Positions 7,884 through 15,268 of a stretch of 64,000 nucleotides of DNA are shown one piece after another. Source of the stretch: Streptomyces spinoverrucosus (GTDB lineage: Bacteria > Actinomycetota > Actinomycetes > Streptomycetales > Streptomycetaceae); assembly GCF_015712165.1 (NCBI RefSeq), contig NZ_JADPZX010000001.1, forward strand, positions 7,707,501 to 7,771,500, given 5' to 3'. The stretch's first letter is position 1. Every line of letters begins with the position of its first letter. The translations under genes were made by a program, and so were the position numbers. Below the pieces are notes generated by a model. The model searched no databases, was not told the origin of the DNA, and saw only the letters and a program-made list of their open reading frames with translations.

Positions 7884-8422
7884 TCGCGCGCGCGGGAGCG
7901 GGCCCGCTGCGCCGCCTGGTCGTGCTGCGGCACGCCAAGTCCGCCCGGCCGCCCGACGTCGCCGATCACGAGCGCCCGCTCGCGCCCCGGGGCCGCCGGG
8001 ACGCACCGGCCGCCGGCCGCGCGCTCGCCGAGGCCGACTGCCTGCCGGATTTCGCCCTGTGCTCCACCGCCGTACGCGCCCGCCAGACCTGGCAACTGGC
8101 GTCCGCCCAGTGGGGCACCCCGCCGCCGGTACGGCACGACCCACGGCTGTACGCGGCCGACGTGCCCGACCTGCTGGCCGCCGTGCACGAGGTGGCACCC
8201 GAGATCCAGACACTGCTCCTCGTCGGACACAACCCGGGCCTGGAGGAGCTGGTCCTGGCGCTCGCCGGGGACGGCCTCGGTGACACGCTGGACCGGGTAC
8301 GGGCGAAGTTCCCCACCTCGGCGATCGCCGTGCTGGCCTGGTACGGGAGCGGCTGGGACGCACTGCGGACCGGCGCGGCGCTGCTGACGGACGTGCTGGT
8401 GCCCCGGGGAAAGAAGAAGTAG
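7880..8422 (+). CDS. SixA-type histidine phosphatase
   Basis: This 180-residue protein of the histidine phosphatase (phosphoglycerate-mutase-like) superfamily has the catalytic RHAKS motif near residue 18 (LVVLRHAKSARPP) and the second His in LLVGHNPGLEEL near residue 118. An Arg in VRARQTW and an acidic residue nearby complete the pocket. SixA proteins are short (about 160-180) and remove phosphate from phospho-His domains or small phosphoesters. It overlaps the preceding CysRS-like gene by ATGA, suggesting a two-gene operon. Substrate unknown. The basic end GKKK is not unusual. Confidence 0.88.
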   Translation: MIARAGAGPLRRLVVLRHAKSARPPDVADHERPLAPRGRRDAPAAGRALAEADCLPDFALCSTAVRARQTWQLASAQWGTPPPVRHDPRLYAADVPDLLAAVHEVAPEIQTLLLVGHNPGLEELVLALAGDGLGDTLDRVRAKFPTSAIAVLAWYGSGWDALRTGAALLTDVLVPRGKKK

Positions 8423-8500
8423 GGCGGGCTCCGGGGGAGCGGCTGGGAGAGCGGCTTCGTCCGGCGCGGGGCACGCGCGCGCAGCGCATAGGCTGGCCGG

Positions 8501-9127
8501 ATGCAGGACGAGTACCGCACGGTCGCCCGCGTGGGCGTGCACGAAACCGAGGTCAACCGCTCGCGCTTCCTGTGCGCCCTCGCCCCGGCCGCCACCGAGC
8601 AGGAGGCCCAGGACTTCGTCGCGGCCGTGCGCAAGGAGCACGCCGACGCCACGCACAACTGCTGGGCGTACGTCATCGGCGCCGACGCCGCGATCCAGAA
8701 GGCGAGCGACGACGGCGAACCGGGCGGCACCGCCGGCGTCCCCATGCTCCAGATGCTGCTGCGCCGCGACATGCGGTATGTCGTCGCCGTCGTCACCCGC
8801 TACTACGGCGGGGTCAAGCTCGGCGCGGGCGGGCTCATCCGGGCGTACGGCGGAGCGGTCGGCGAGGCTCTCGACGCCCTCGGTACCCTCACCAGGCGCC
8901 GCTTCCGGCTGGCCACGGTGACCGTCGACCACCAGCGCGCGGGCAAGGTGCACAACGACCTGCGCGCCACCGGGCGCGAGGTGCGGGACGTGCGCTACGC
9001 GGAGGCGGTCACGATCGAGATCGGGCTGCCGGACGCCGACGTGGACGCCTTTCGGGCATGGCTCGCGGACGTGACGGCGGGGACTGCGGGGTTGGAGCTG
9101 GGCGGGGAGGCGTACGGGGACGTCTAG
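8501..9127 (+). CDS. YigZ/IMPACT-family protein
   Basis: This 208-residue protein starts at ATG 8501. The N-terminal UPF0029/IMPACT domain is clear: NRSRFLCALAPA, HADATHNCWAYVIG, SDDGEPGGTAG and TRYYGGVKLGAGGLIRAYGG, the family signature, near residue 110. A C-terminal ferredoxin-like domain (DUF1949) covers about residues 135-200. Length is normal. The protein is conserved and cytosolic; the E. coli homologue is of uncertain function, possibly linked to translation. The gene marks the right end of the ordinary chromosomal flank, since the SARP regulator of the cluster begins 81 bp further on the opposite strand. Confidence 0.9.
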   Translation: MQDEYRTVARVGVHETEVNRSRFLCALAPAATEQEAQDFVAAVRKEHADATHNCWAYVIGADAAIQKASDDGEPGGTAGVPMLQMLLRRDMRYVVAVVTRYYGGVKLGAGGLIRAYGGAVGEALDALGTLTRRRFRLATVTVDHQRAGKVHNDLRATGREVRDVRYAEAVTIEIGLPDADVDAFRAWLADVTAGTAGLELGGEAYGDV

Positions 9128-9208
9128 TTCGGGGCCGTCGGCACAGGCAGGGAGAGCGCTCAGACGTCTTTTCACGCCTGGGGGGCTGGTGCTGGCTGGG
9201 CAGGTCGT

Positions 9209-10063
9209 TCAGGCCACGTGATGCAGGCCGTCCCGCTCGCGCCGGGACCGGTCGCGGGTGTTGGCCTGCTGTGGCAGATGGCGGCGCAGATCCAGGGGCG
9301 CGTCCCTGGCGCTCGAGTTCAGAATCTCGGCCTGCAGCCGCTGGAGCTCCGGCGAGGGCTCCAGGCCGAGTTCACGCCTGAGGATGGAGTAGAGGTTCTG
9401 ATAGGCCTGCAGCGCCTCACCGCGGCGGCCGGCCCGGTGCAGGGCCGAGATCAGCTGGCCGTGGAACCATTCGTGCAAGGGGTGATCGTTGACCAAGGTC
9501 CGCAGTTCCGGAAGGAACTCGCGGTAACGGCCCAGCCGGTTCTCGGTCTCCACCCTTAATTCCAGGGCGCGGATCCTCAGCTCTTCCAGGTGGGCGATCC
9601 GGCCGGCGAGCACGTCCCCGGCCGGAACGTTGCTCAGCACGGGCCCCCGCCACAGCCGCTGCGCCTGTGTGAGGTGCTCCGCCGCCCGCTCGGGTGAACC
9701 CTCGGCGAGCTCCCACTGGGCCTGCCGCACCCAACGCTCGAACGGGGACGCGTCGACTTCGTCGTCGGCGAGGTCGAGGCGGTAGCCGGGCGCCTGGGTG
9801 AGCAGCAACCGCCTCTTGGGCGAGTTCTCCTGGGCTCGGGCGAGCATGCGGCGGGCGTGATAGACGTGCGTCTGAAGGATCTTGGTCGCACTCGTCGGCG
9901 GGGACTCCCCCCAAAGCTCCCTGACCAACGTTTCCACCGCCACGGCCTCGCCTGGCTGAAACGCCAGGACGGCGAGCATCTGACAGATCTTCGGTGCCTG
10001 CGGAGCGAGGGTTCTGCCGTCATCGGTGGCTATCTGGAAGGGACCGATGAGGTTGAACCGCAT
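9209..10063 (-). CDS. SARP-family pathway activator with a TTA (bldA) codon
   Basis: This 284-residue protein has the SARP layout: an OmpR-like winged-helix DNA-binding domain (residues about 1-95; MRFNLIGPFQIATDDGR, then LAPQAPKICQMLAVLAFQPG) and a bacterial transcriptional activation domain (about 100-255; FERWVRQAQW, LWRGPVL, LHEWFHGQLISALHRAGRRGEAL). SARPs recruit RNA polymerase at direct repeats near -35. Codon 169, at 9557-9559 read on the minus strand, is TTA, so translation should need the rare leucyl-tRNA of bldA. ATG 10063 is chosen because the domain starts there; the upstream in-frame Met at 10123 adds only unrelated sequence. It is probably the cluster-specific activator. Confidence 0.93.
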   Translation of the reverse strand: MRFNLIGPFQIATDDGRTLAPQAPKICQMLAVLAFQPGEAVAVETLVRELWGESPPTSATKILQTHVYHARRMLARAQENSPKRRLLLTQAPGYRLDLADDEVDASPFERWVRQAQWELAEGSPERAAEHLTQAQRLWRGPVLSNVPAGDVLAGRIAHLEELRIRALELRVETENRLGRYREFLPELRTLVNDHPLHEWFHGQLISALHRAGRRGEALQAYQNLYSILRRELGLEPSPELQRLQAEILNSSARDAPLDLRRHLPQQANTRDRSRRERDGLHHVA

Positions 10064-10119
10064 TGTGCACGCTCCTGTTCCGGCGCCGTCGGCGCTCGTC
10101 CGGGTGCTTGGTCTGTGGC

Positions 10120-10136
10120 TCACACGTTAGGTGTGA
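10120..10136. promoter_or_regulatory. Inverted repeat upstream of the small SARP gene
   Basis: TCACAC and GTGTGA form 6-bp arms around a 5-bp spacer (GTTAG), 57-73 bp upstream of the SARP start codon and within the 109-bp gap to the transposase-like gene. A perfect, isolated palindrome in that position is a plausible repressor site for SARP control. Which protein binds it is unknown; it does not resemble the ACCGG-type element near the afsA-like gene. Confidence 0.45.
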
Positions 10137-10172
10137 AAGCGCTGCCGCCCCGCACACGCGAAGCCGAGAGTG

Positions 10173-11375
10173 TCAATTACCGGACGGTAGGTTGGTGTTC
10201 TGGGTTCCCGCCCGCCGTTCGAGGCAGCCCCGTCCGCCACGGTTGCCTCGCCTGCCCGCCAGGACCGCTACCAGATGGGCGACGGAGGCCAGGGTGACGT
10301 GGCGGTGCCAGCCGGGGAAGGAGCGGCCCGCGAAGTCACGCATCCCGACATGGTTCGATACGTCCGTGAAGTCGCGCTCGACGACGTCCGGCAGGCGGGT
10401 GAGTCGCAGCACGGACGGCAGTGACTTGGGGTCGGCGCTGGTCAGCCACAGCTTTTGGGGCCGGGGGGTGGCGCCGGACCACTCCGCGACCAGCGTCATG
10501 CCGAGGCGTGAGCCGGGCGGTGGAGCGATGACGGGCAGGGCGACCGCTGTGGTGCGACTGTCCTCCGTGTTCACCGGCTGGCGCATGCGGCTCATCGAGG
10601 TCGCCAGTTCGGCGGCGCCGCGTTCCTGATCGCCGAACTTGGGCAACTCGGCCTGGTCCAGACGCAGTTGCTCCGATGGTTGGACACGGAGCACAAAAGG
10701 CAGACCGGCCGAGGAGAAGTGCCGGGCCAGGGCCATGGTGTCCACGCCGTCGGCGTCCACGACGACCGGAGCGCGCCCGACGCCGCCGGGGCCGACGAAG
10801 GCGTACACCATCTCGCGTACGCACTCCTCGAGCGTCTCCGTCGTGACCGTGCCGGTTATCCCGACGCGTTCACGGAGCGGATCCCGCAGCCAGCGGCCGG
10901 ACAGCAGCAGGCGCCAGTCGACCGGCACCGCCGCATGACGGGAAGCCAGCCATCCTCCCACGGCGTACTGGCCGTTGACCGTCCGTCCCAGCTGCGGCAG
11001 GTAGTGCTGATCGACTCCGATCGAGTGCTGGCCGGCCTTCGGGATCACCGTCGGCCGGAAGACCCAGGCCTCCGGCGCCATGGCCTGCCGCACATAGCTC
11101 GCCAGAGCCCGTCGTACCGGCATCCACTCCCATGGCGACTCGCTGATGAAGTGATGCACTCGCTGCGGTGCCGCGGCTCCCTCGAACTGGGTGGCGATAC
11201 TGCGCAGGGTCTTGCGCCCGGGGCCTTCGAGGAGGCCGCGGACGTACCACTGCGCCCTCATCCGCTGGCCGGTGCGCGGCAGCGAGTCGAACAGTTGCGG
11301 ACTGAGTTCCCCCAGGAGCGACCGGTGGGCTGATGTCTCCGGTTCGCGGGCGCGTTTGGACAGGCTCGAGCTCAC
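10173..11375 (-). CDS. IS701/DDE_5-type transposase-like protein, probably catalytically dead
   Basis: This 400-residue protein aligns by eye along most of its length with the DDE_5 domain of IS701-type transposases: GPGRKTLRSIATQFEG, RVHHFISESPWEW, HSIGVDQHYLPQLGRTVNGQ, PVDWRLLL and VVVDADGVDTMALARHF. In active members the first catalytic Asp lies in a DDTG-like motif shortly before the HSVGV segment; here the same place reads RPTV. I see no terminal inverted repeats or target duplication around it. It sits between a SARP and a ScbR-type gene on their strand. It may be a domesticated DNA-binding relative or an inactive remnant. The assignment of the missing Asp is from memory of the family. 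Confidence 0.75.
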   Translation of the reverse strand: MSSSLSKRAREPETSAHRSLLGELSPQLFDSLPRTGQRMRAQWYVRGLLEGPGRKTLRSIATQFEGAAAPQRVHHFISESPWEWMPVRRALASYVRQAMAPEAWVFRPTVIPKAGQHSIGVDQHYLPQLGRTVNGQYAVGGWLASRHAAVPVDWRLLLSGRWLRDPLRERVGITGTVTTETLEECVREMVYAFVGPGGVGRAPVVVDADGVDTMALARHFSSAGLPFVLRVQPSEQLRLDQAELPKFGDQERGAAELATSMSRMRQPVNTEDSRTTAVALPVIAPPPGSRLGMTLVAEWSGATPRPQKLWLTSADPKSLPSVLRLTRLPDVVERDFTDVSNHVGMRDFAGRSFPGWHRHVTLASVAHLVAVLAGRRGNRGGRGCLERRAGTQNTNLPSGN

Positions 11376-11518
11376 TGGGTCCCCCTATGGTCACGGTCGC
11401 GCGGATCGGGTGCGTTGCTCGGCACACCCCCGGCCTGATGCAACGAAAGAGGTTAGCCGTCCGGTTCCCGCGCGCAAGAGATTTCCGGACCGCCGGACGC
11501 ACGGCGGCGGTCCCGGTG

Positions 11519-12187
11519 TCAGCGCGTGGCCGTGTCGGGTTCCACCGCGCCCCCGGGTGCGGCGCGCACCTGCTCCAGAAGGTGCTCCGCACGGCGCGGT
11601 GAGGTGTCGAGCTTCGCCAGTACGCCGGGGATCGCGATGTTGGGGAGCATCAGTGCGAGCAGATGGGCGATCTCCTCGGGGAGGTCACGGTCGGGCAGTG
11701 TCTCGCTGACGAGCGCGACACCGGTCCATGCCCCGACCAGGAGCCGTGCGGTGACGGCCGGGTCGACGTGGCAGAGCAACTCGCCGCGCTGCTGGGCCTC
11801 ATGAAGCAGGTCGGCCACCACGGAGACCCAGTCGGGCCAGCGCGTTCCGAACATGGCGCGCGCCTTGGGGTCGACGGCCAGGCTGATCGAGGATCTCAGC
11901 AGGGGCTCTCTGGGGACGCGGACGGCCAACAGCAGCGTCAGGTCGGCGCACTCCTGCAGCTTCAGTGCCTGTGGCGTCAGACCTTCGAAGGTGACGGCCT
12001 CCGCGAGTACGGCACGTGCCAGCTCCTCCTTGGAGGTGAAGTGGAAGTACAGGCCACCGCGCGTGATGTGGACGCGGTCGATCAACTCACCGATGGTGCT
12101 TGCCTCGTACCCCAGATCGTTGAACATCTGGGCGGCCGTCTCAAGGATCATTCTGCGCGTGCGGATCGCGCGCTCCTGCCTGGCCAC
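11519..12187 (-). CDS. Gamma-butyrolactone receptor-like TetR regulator (ScbR/ArpA type)
   Basis: This 222-residue protein has a TetR N terminus (RAIRTRRMILETAAQMFNDL; helix-turn-helix TIGELIDRVHITRGGLYFHF) and a ligand domain with features of the ScbR/ArpA group. These are FTSKEELARAVL, RSSISLAVDP, FGTRWPDWVSVVADLL (with the conserved ligand-pocket Trp residues) and the LLVGAWTGVALVSETLP segment. Such proteins repress their own gene, the afsA-type synthase and pathway activators until a gamma-butyrolactone or butenolide binds. It is divergent from the AfsA-type gene at 12294, the classic arrangement. ATG 12187 is the only good start and leaves a 106-bp shared promoter. Confidence 0.93.
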   Translation of the reverse strand: MARQERAIRTRRMILETAAQMFNDLGYEASTIGELIDRVHITRGGLYFHFTSKEELARAVLAEAVTFEGLTPQALKLQECADLTLLLAVRVPREPLLRSSISLAVDPKARAMFGTRWPDWVSVVADLLHEAQQRGELLCHVDPAVTARLLVGAWTGVALVSETLPDRDLPEEIAHLLALMLPNIAIPGVLAKLDTSPRRAEHLLEQVRAAPGGAVEPDTATR

Positions 12188-12262
12188 TCACGCCTCCATG
12201 GCACGTTTTGGTAAATGCTTGAACTTCTTTGCCAGTGTTTTAAGTCACAGTCGAACGCCCCG

Positions 12263-12288
12263 CGAAACCGGACGGGTAGCCGGTACTT
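12263..12288. promoter_or_regulatory. ARE-like element in the receptor/synthase divergent promoter
   Basis: ACCGG (12267-12271) and CCGGT (12280-12284) form an inverted repeat with an 8-bp spacer, just upstream of the AfsA-type start (12294). ACCGG/CCGGT half sites are typical of autoregulatory elements bound by gamma-butyrolactone receptors, though this spacing is wider than the usual consensus and the flanking bases are only partly symmetric. Position favours control by the adjacent ScbR-type protein. Confidence 0.35.
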
Positions 12289-12293
12289 TAAGC

Positions 12294-13256
12294 GTGCTTT
12301 CACATGATGAGCACCTCGGCTGGACCAAGGGGGAGGCCTTGCCCGGAGCGACCGTCACACCGCATGCCGTCAACCGACCCGACACCCGCGCCTCTTCGGC
12401 GCCTTCGTTACTCGGCTACACCCACCTGAGGAACCCCGAATCCGTGCTGGTCACCGACTGGTGGCGGATCGACGACGACCGGTTCGCACTGCGGGTCGAG
12501 TGGCCTCCCGCACCGGCGAACCTGCCGTACGACCCACGCATACTGACCCAGACCATCCGGCAGAGCGGCTTGGTCGTCGCCCACGCCGAGTGCGATGTGC
12601 CGCTGGAGCACCAGACCGTGCTCCGCAGGTTGGACTTCCTGATCAGCCCGGAGTTCCGGCCACCGGCTGGGCGGGCGCTGACACTGGACGTCGAGGTGAT
12701 CGTCTCCCGCGTCCAGGGCAAACGATCCGCCGGCTCGCTGCGCATGGGCATCGACGTTCTGCACGACGGCTCCCCGGTGGTCCAGGCGGATACCGAGTTC
12801 GCCTGGATCTCGCCGCGGGCCTACCGGCGACTACGAGGTGAGTACCTGACGGTCGACTGGGGCAGCTGGCCGCTCCCCGCTCCCGTGGAGCCCGAACTCG
12901 TGGACCGGGACAGCGAGGCGGACGTACTGCTGGCACCCACCGCGTCGCCGAATCGCTGGCAACTGCGCACCGACGTGGGGCATCGGCTCCTCTTCGACCA
13001 CCCGGTCGATCACGTGCCCGGGCTGGTCCTCGTCGAGGCCGCCGACCAGGCGGCGCGGGCCATGCTGGCCCCGACCTCCTTCGTCGCCACCCGCGTCCGC
13101 ACCAGCTTCGCGCGCTACGTCGAGTTCGACCAGCCGTGCTGGATATCGGCGGTGAGACTGCCGACCGCGCACCCGCGTCGGCTCGCGGCCCAAGTCATCG
13201 GTACCCAGGGCGGCGAGCACGCCTTCTCGGTGGACTTCCAGGGCCTGGCTCCGTAG
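12294..13256 (+). CDS. AfsA/ScbA-family butyrolactone autoregulator synthase
   Basis: This is a protein of about 320 residues (GTG 12294; an in-frame extension upstream is antisense shadow of the receptor gene). Two tandem AfsA hot-dog repeats are visible. The first covers about residues 40-170 and includes VLVTDWWRIDDDRFALRVEW and the segment around TQTIRQSGLVVAHAECDVP. The second covers about residues 205-315 and includes LLFDHPVDHVPGLVLVEAADQ. AfsA enzymes condense a beta-ketoacyl-ACP with dihydroxyacetone phosphate to start A-factor-type signal synthesis. The divergent receptor supports a self-contained signalling unit controlling the cluster. No partner reductase or phosphatase gene is recognisable nearby, so the rest of signal synthesis is encoded elsewhere or done by the SDR at 13354. 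Confidence 0.92.
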   Translation: MLSHDEHLGWTKGEALPGATVTPHAVNRPDTRASSAPSLLGYTHLRNPESVLVTDWWRIDDDRFALRVEWPPAPANLPYDPRILTQTIRQSGLVVAHAECDVPLEHQTVLRRLDFLISPEFRPPAGRALTLDVEVIVSRVQGKRSAGSLRMGIDVLHDGSPVVQADTEFAWISPRAYRRLRGEYLTVDWGSWPLPAPVEPELVDRDSEADVLLAPTASPNRWQLRTDVGHRLLFDHPVDHVPGLVLVEAADQAARAMLAPTSFVATRVRTSFARYVEFDQPCWISAVRLPTAHPRRLAAQVIGTQGGEHAFSVDFQGLAP

Positions 13257-13286
13257 AACGCCGCCGTCCTTCGCGGACGGCGCACG

Positions 13287-13326
13287 GCGGGTGCCGCACA
13301 GGCGGCCATACCTGTCCGGCACCCGC
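13287..13326. terminator. Bidirectional terminator hairpin
   Basis: Between the convergent AfsA-type and SDR genes lies a hairpin with 10-bp outer arms GCGGGTGCCG and CGGCACCCGC, a C/C mismatch, 5-bp inner arms ACAGG/CCTGT and an 8-base loop. A smaller hairpin, GCCGTCC-TTCGC-GGACGGC, lies at 13263-13281. Position and symmetry suit termination from both sides. Confidence 0.75.
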
Positions 13327-13353
13327 TGCTCACCACTCGGCGAGGCAGCCCTC

Positions 13354-14118
13354 TCACTGGTTGATGAATCCACCGTCCACCGGCATGACGGTGCCCGTGA
13401 GGAAGGGACAGCGGTCGCTGAGCAGCCATGCCGCCGCAGCCGCGACCTCCTCCGGCTCCGCTGTACGTCCCTGGGGCGTCACGGAGTTGACCATGTCCTC
13501 CAGGCCGGGGTTCCGCCCGAACCAGTCGGCGGTGATCTCGGTGCGCGTGGAGCCCGGGGCGATCGCGTTCACACGGATGTTCTGCTTGGCGTACTCGTCG
13601 GCGGCGGCCCGTGTGAGACCGACGACCGCGTGTTTGGAGGCGATGTAGGGCGCGGCGGTCGGGATGGCCACCAACCCTCCCACGCTGCTGTTGTTGACTA
13701 TGTTGCCGCCGCCGTGCTCCAGCATCGCCGCTATCTCGTACCGCAGGCAGTTGAAGACGCCACGGACATTGGTGTCCATGATGCTGTCGTAGACGTCGTC
13801 CGGCATCAGATGCAAAGGAGTGCGGTCCCCTCCGATGCCCGCGTTGTTGAACGCGCCGTCCAGCCGACCGTGAGTGTCGACGGTGAACCGCACCGCTCGG
13901 GCGGCGTCAGCGGGGTCCGTGACATCGGCGACGACGTAGTCCGCCTTCGCCCCCTTGTCCCGTAGCGCCTCGACCAGCGCGGTCAGGCGGTCCTCCCGGC
14001 GAGCGACCAGCACGACGGACGCGCCCTCCTCGCAGAACACCCGCGCCGCTGCCGCACCGATACCGCTGCTCGCCCCGGTGATGAGGATGGATTTCCCGTA
14101 AAGAAGATCATTTCCCAT
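13354..14118 (-). CDS. Short-chain dehydrogenase/reductase
   Basis: This is a classical 254-residue SDR: cofactor loop TGASSGIGAAAA near residue 14, NNAG near residue 90, catalytic Ser in NNSSVGG near 140, YIASK (Tyr-Lys) near 155, and the C-terminal TGTVMPVDGGF. The loop after strand 2 (VARREDR) with basic residues favours NADP(H). It is the last gene of the minus-strand PKS2-PKS3 operon, 89 bp after the preceding gene. In this pathway it could oxidise a chain hydroxyl (for example C5) to the ketone needed for imine closure, or reduce a ketone; a role in butyrolactone synthesis is an alternative given the AfsA-type neighbour. Substrate not determinable from sequence. Confidence 0.88.
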   Translation of the reverse strand: MGNDLLYGKSILITGASSGIGAAAARVFCEEGASVVLVARREDRLTALVEALRDKGAKADYVVADVTDPADAARAVRFTVDTHGRLDGAFNNAGIGGDRTPLHLMPDDVYDSIMDTNVRGVFNCLRYEIAAMLEHGGGNIVNNSSVGGLVAIPTAAPYIASKHAVVGLTRAAADEYAKQNIRVNAIAPGSTRTEITADWFGRNPGLEDMVNSVTPQGRTAEPEEVAAAAAWLLSDRCPFLTGTVMPVDGGFINQ

Positions 14119-14207
14119 GTGGGTAGTCTCCCAGACCGGCTCAAGCATGGCCCATTTCCCGCCCGTTGGCTCAGATGGTTCTGCCGGCGGGCGGCTGCGC
14201 GGGCAGG

Positions 14208-14723
14208 TCATGTCGATCTCGCCGGAGTGCGCGACGTACGGGCCGAACGCCCCAGGGCCCTGACAAGTCCGGCCGTCCGGTCGGCGGCGGCCGGGGCCGC
14301 CGGGCCATCCAGTGCCGCGAGCATCGCGCACTCCATGAGGAGGGTGACAACGAGCATGTCGTGTTCCGGGGAAAGCGGGCCCGCGGCGGGCAGTTGAGGC
14401 ACCTCCTCGGACTGGGCGGCGGCGGACGCGGCCCTCGTCAGGACCTGTCGTGCCCGCAGCCGCAGGGCAGCCCCGAGAATGATGTCGTCGCGTTCCTCCG
14501 GGGCGAGCGCGGTCTGCAGCGCGGCGTCGAACGAGGCCACCACCCGGGCCTCGAAGAGGTCCGGAACCCTTGCCGGACCCCGGGACGGCCGTGCCGCCCG
14601 ATGACGCCGTGCCGCCTCCCTCACCAGGCCCTCGTTCAGCGCTTCGACGAATCTGCGGCCGACCACGTCCTCCCAGGACCCTGTGACTGCTCCCGCCTCT
14701 TCCGTGTCGAACCCCATGGCCAT
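14208..14723 (-). CDS. Hypothetical protein of the PKS operon
   Basis: This 171-residue protein is not recognised. The codon pattern (GC third positions) and tight packing, 12 bp after the flavin reductase gene and before the SDR gene, support it as real. Two start codons are possible, ATG 14723 and ATG 14717. The sequence is Ala-, Arg- and Glu-rich and mostly helical, with an amphipathic stretch around EARVVASFDAALQTALAPEE and a hydrophobic segment MLVVTLLMECAMLAALDG near residue 125. No catalytic motif, signal peptide or membrane segment is clear. Placement between oxidoreductases suggests an accessory or regulatory role in the pathway. A distant TetR-like C-terminal domain or helical scaffold is possible, but there is no evidence for either. 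Confidence 0.6.
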   Translation of the reverse strand: MAMGFDTEEAGAVTGSWEDVVGRRFVEALNEGLVREAARRHRAARPSRGPARVPDLFEARVVASFDAALQTALAPEERDDIILGAALRLRARQVLTRAASAAAQSEEVPQLPAAGPLSPEHDMLVVTLLMECAMLAALDGPAAPAAADRTAGLVRALGRSARTSRTPARST

Positions 14724-14734
14724 GACGACCGGCC

Positions 14735-15268
14735 TCACTCGTTGACCGCTCGGATCTGCTGGAACCCGCCCTTGAAGAACAGCAGTCCGGCGGTGCCCTG
14801 CGAACTGGAGGCATTGACCACGTCGCCGATGAAGATGGAGTGGTCGCCGGAGTCGTGGTACTCGGCGAGCTCGCATTCCAGCCAGGCGATGGCACCCTTC
14901 AGCAGGGGGGACTGCGTGACCGGACCGGGCGTCCAGTCGAACCCGGTGAACTGCTCGTGACCCAGCGGCCTGTTCTTGTCGGCGAAGTGCCGTGCCAGGT
15001 GCTCCTGTTCGGCGCCCAGCACCGATATGCCGAAACGCTGGGCCGACATGATCGACTTGTGCATCACGGCGCTGTGGGACACACAGCACAGCACCTTGGC
15101 CGGCTCGAGGGAAACAGAACTGAAGGCGTTTGCCGTCATTCCGTGGATGTTCTCGCCGCCGACACTGAGGACGATGACGCCGGTCGCGAATCGCGACAAC
15201 GTCTCGCGCAGCGCGGATGTCGTCATCGGGATTCGGTCGACGGTCTCGTGTGCGGATACAGAACTCAT
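14735..15268 (-). CDS. Flavin reductase, partner of the two-component monooxygenase
   Basis: This 177-residue protein belongs to the FMN-binding split-barrel flavin reductase family: [40 protein letters not shown] (flavin-binding strand), [18 protein letters not shown], and the closing GDVVNA...[11 protein letters not shown]. Such enzymes use NAD(P)H to supply reduced FMN or FAD to a separate oxygenase. The only matching oxygenase in the window is the acyl-CoA-dehydrogenase-fold monooxygenase at 28705, 13 kb away. ATG 15268 overlaps the stop of PKS3 (ATGA), so it is translationally coupled to the PKS. Confidence 0.9.
   Translation of the reverse strand: MSSVSAHETVDRIPMTTSALRETLSRFATGVIVLSVGGENIHGMTANAFSSVSLEPAKVLCCVSHSAVMHKSIMSAQRFGISVLGAEQEHLARHFADKNRPLGHEQFTGFDWTPGPVTQSPLLKGAIAWLECELAEYHDSGDHSIFIGDVVNASSSQGTAGLLFFKGGFQQIRAVNE

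Noticed and set aside
9154..9161. Another GAGCGCTC palindrome, as in the TetR operators
   Set aside because: The flanks lack the CTAAA/TTTAG arms, and it lies between two 3' gene ends, so it is probably chance in GC-rich DNA.
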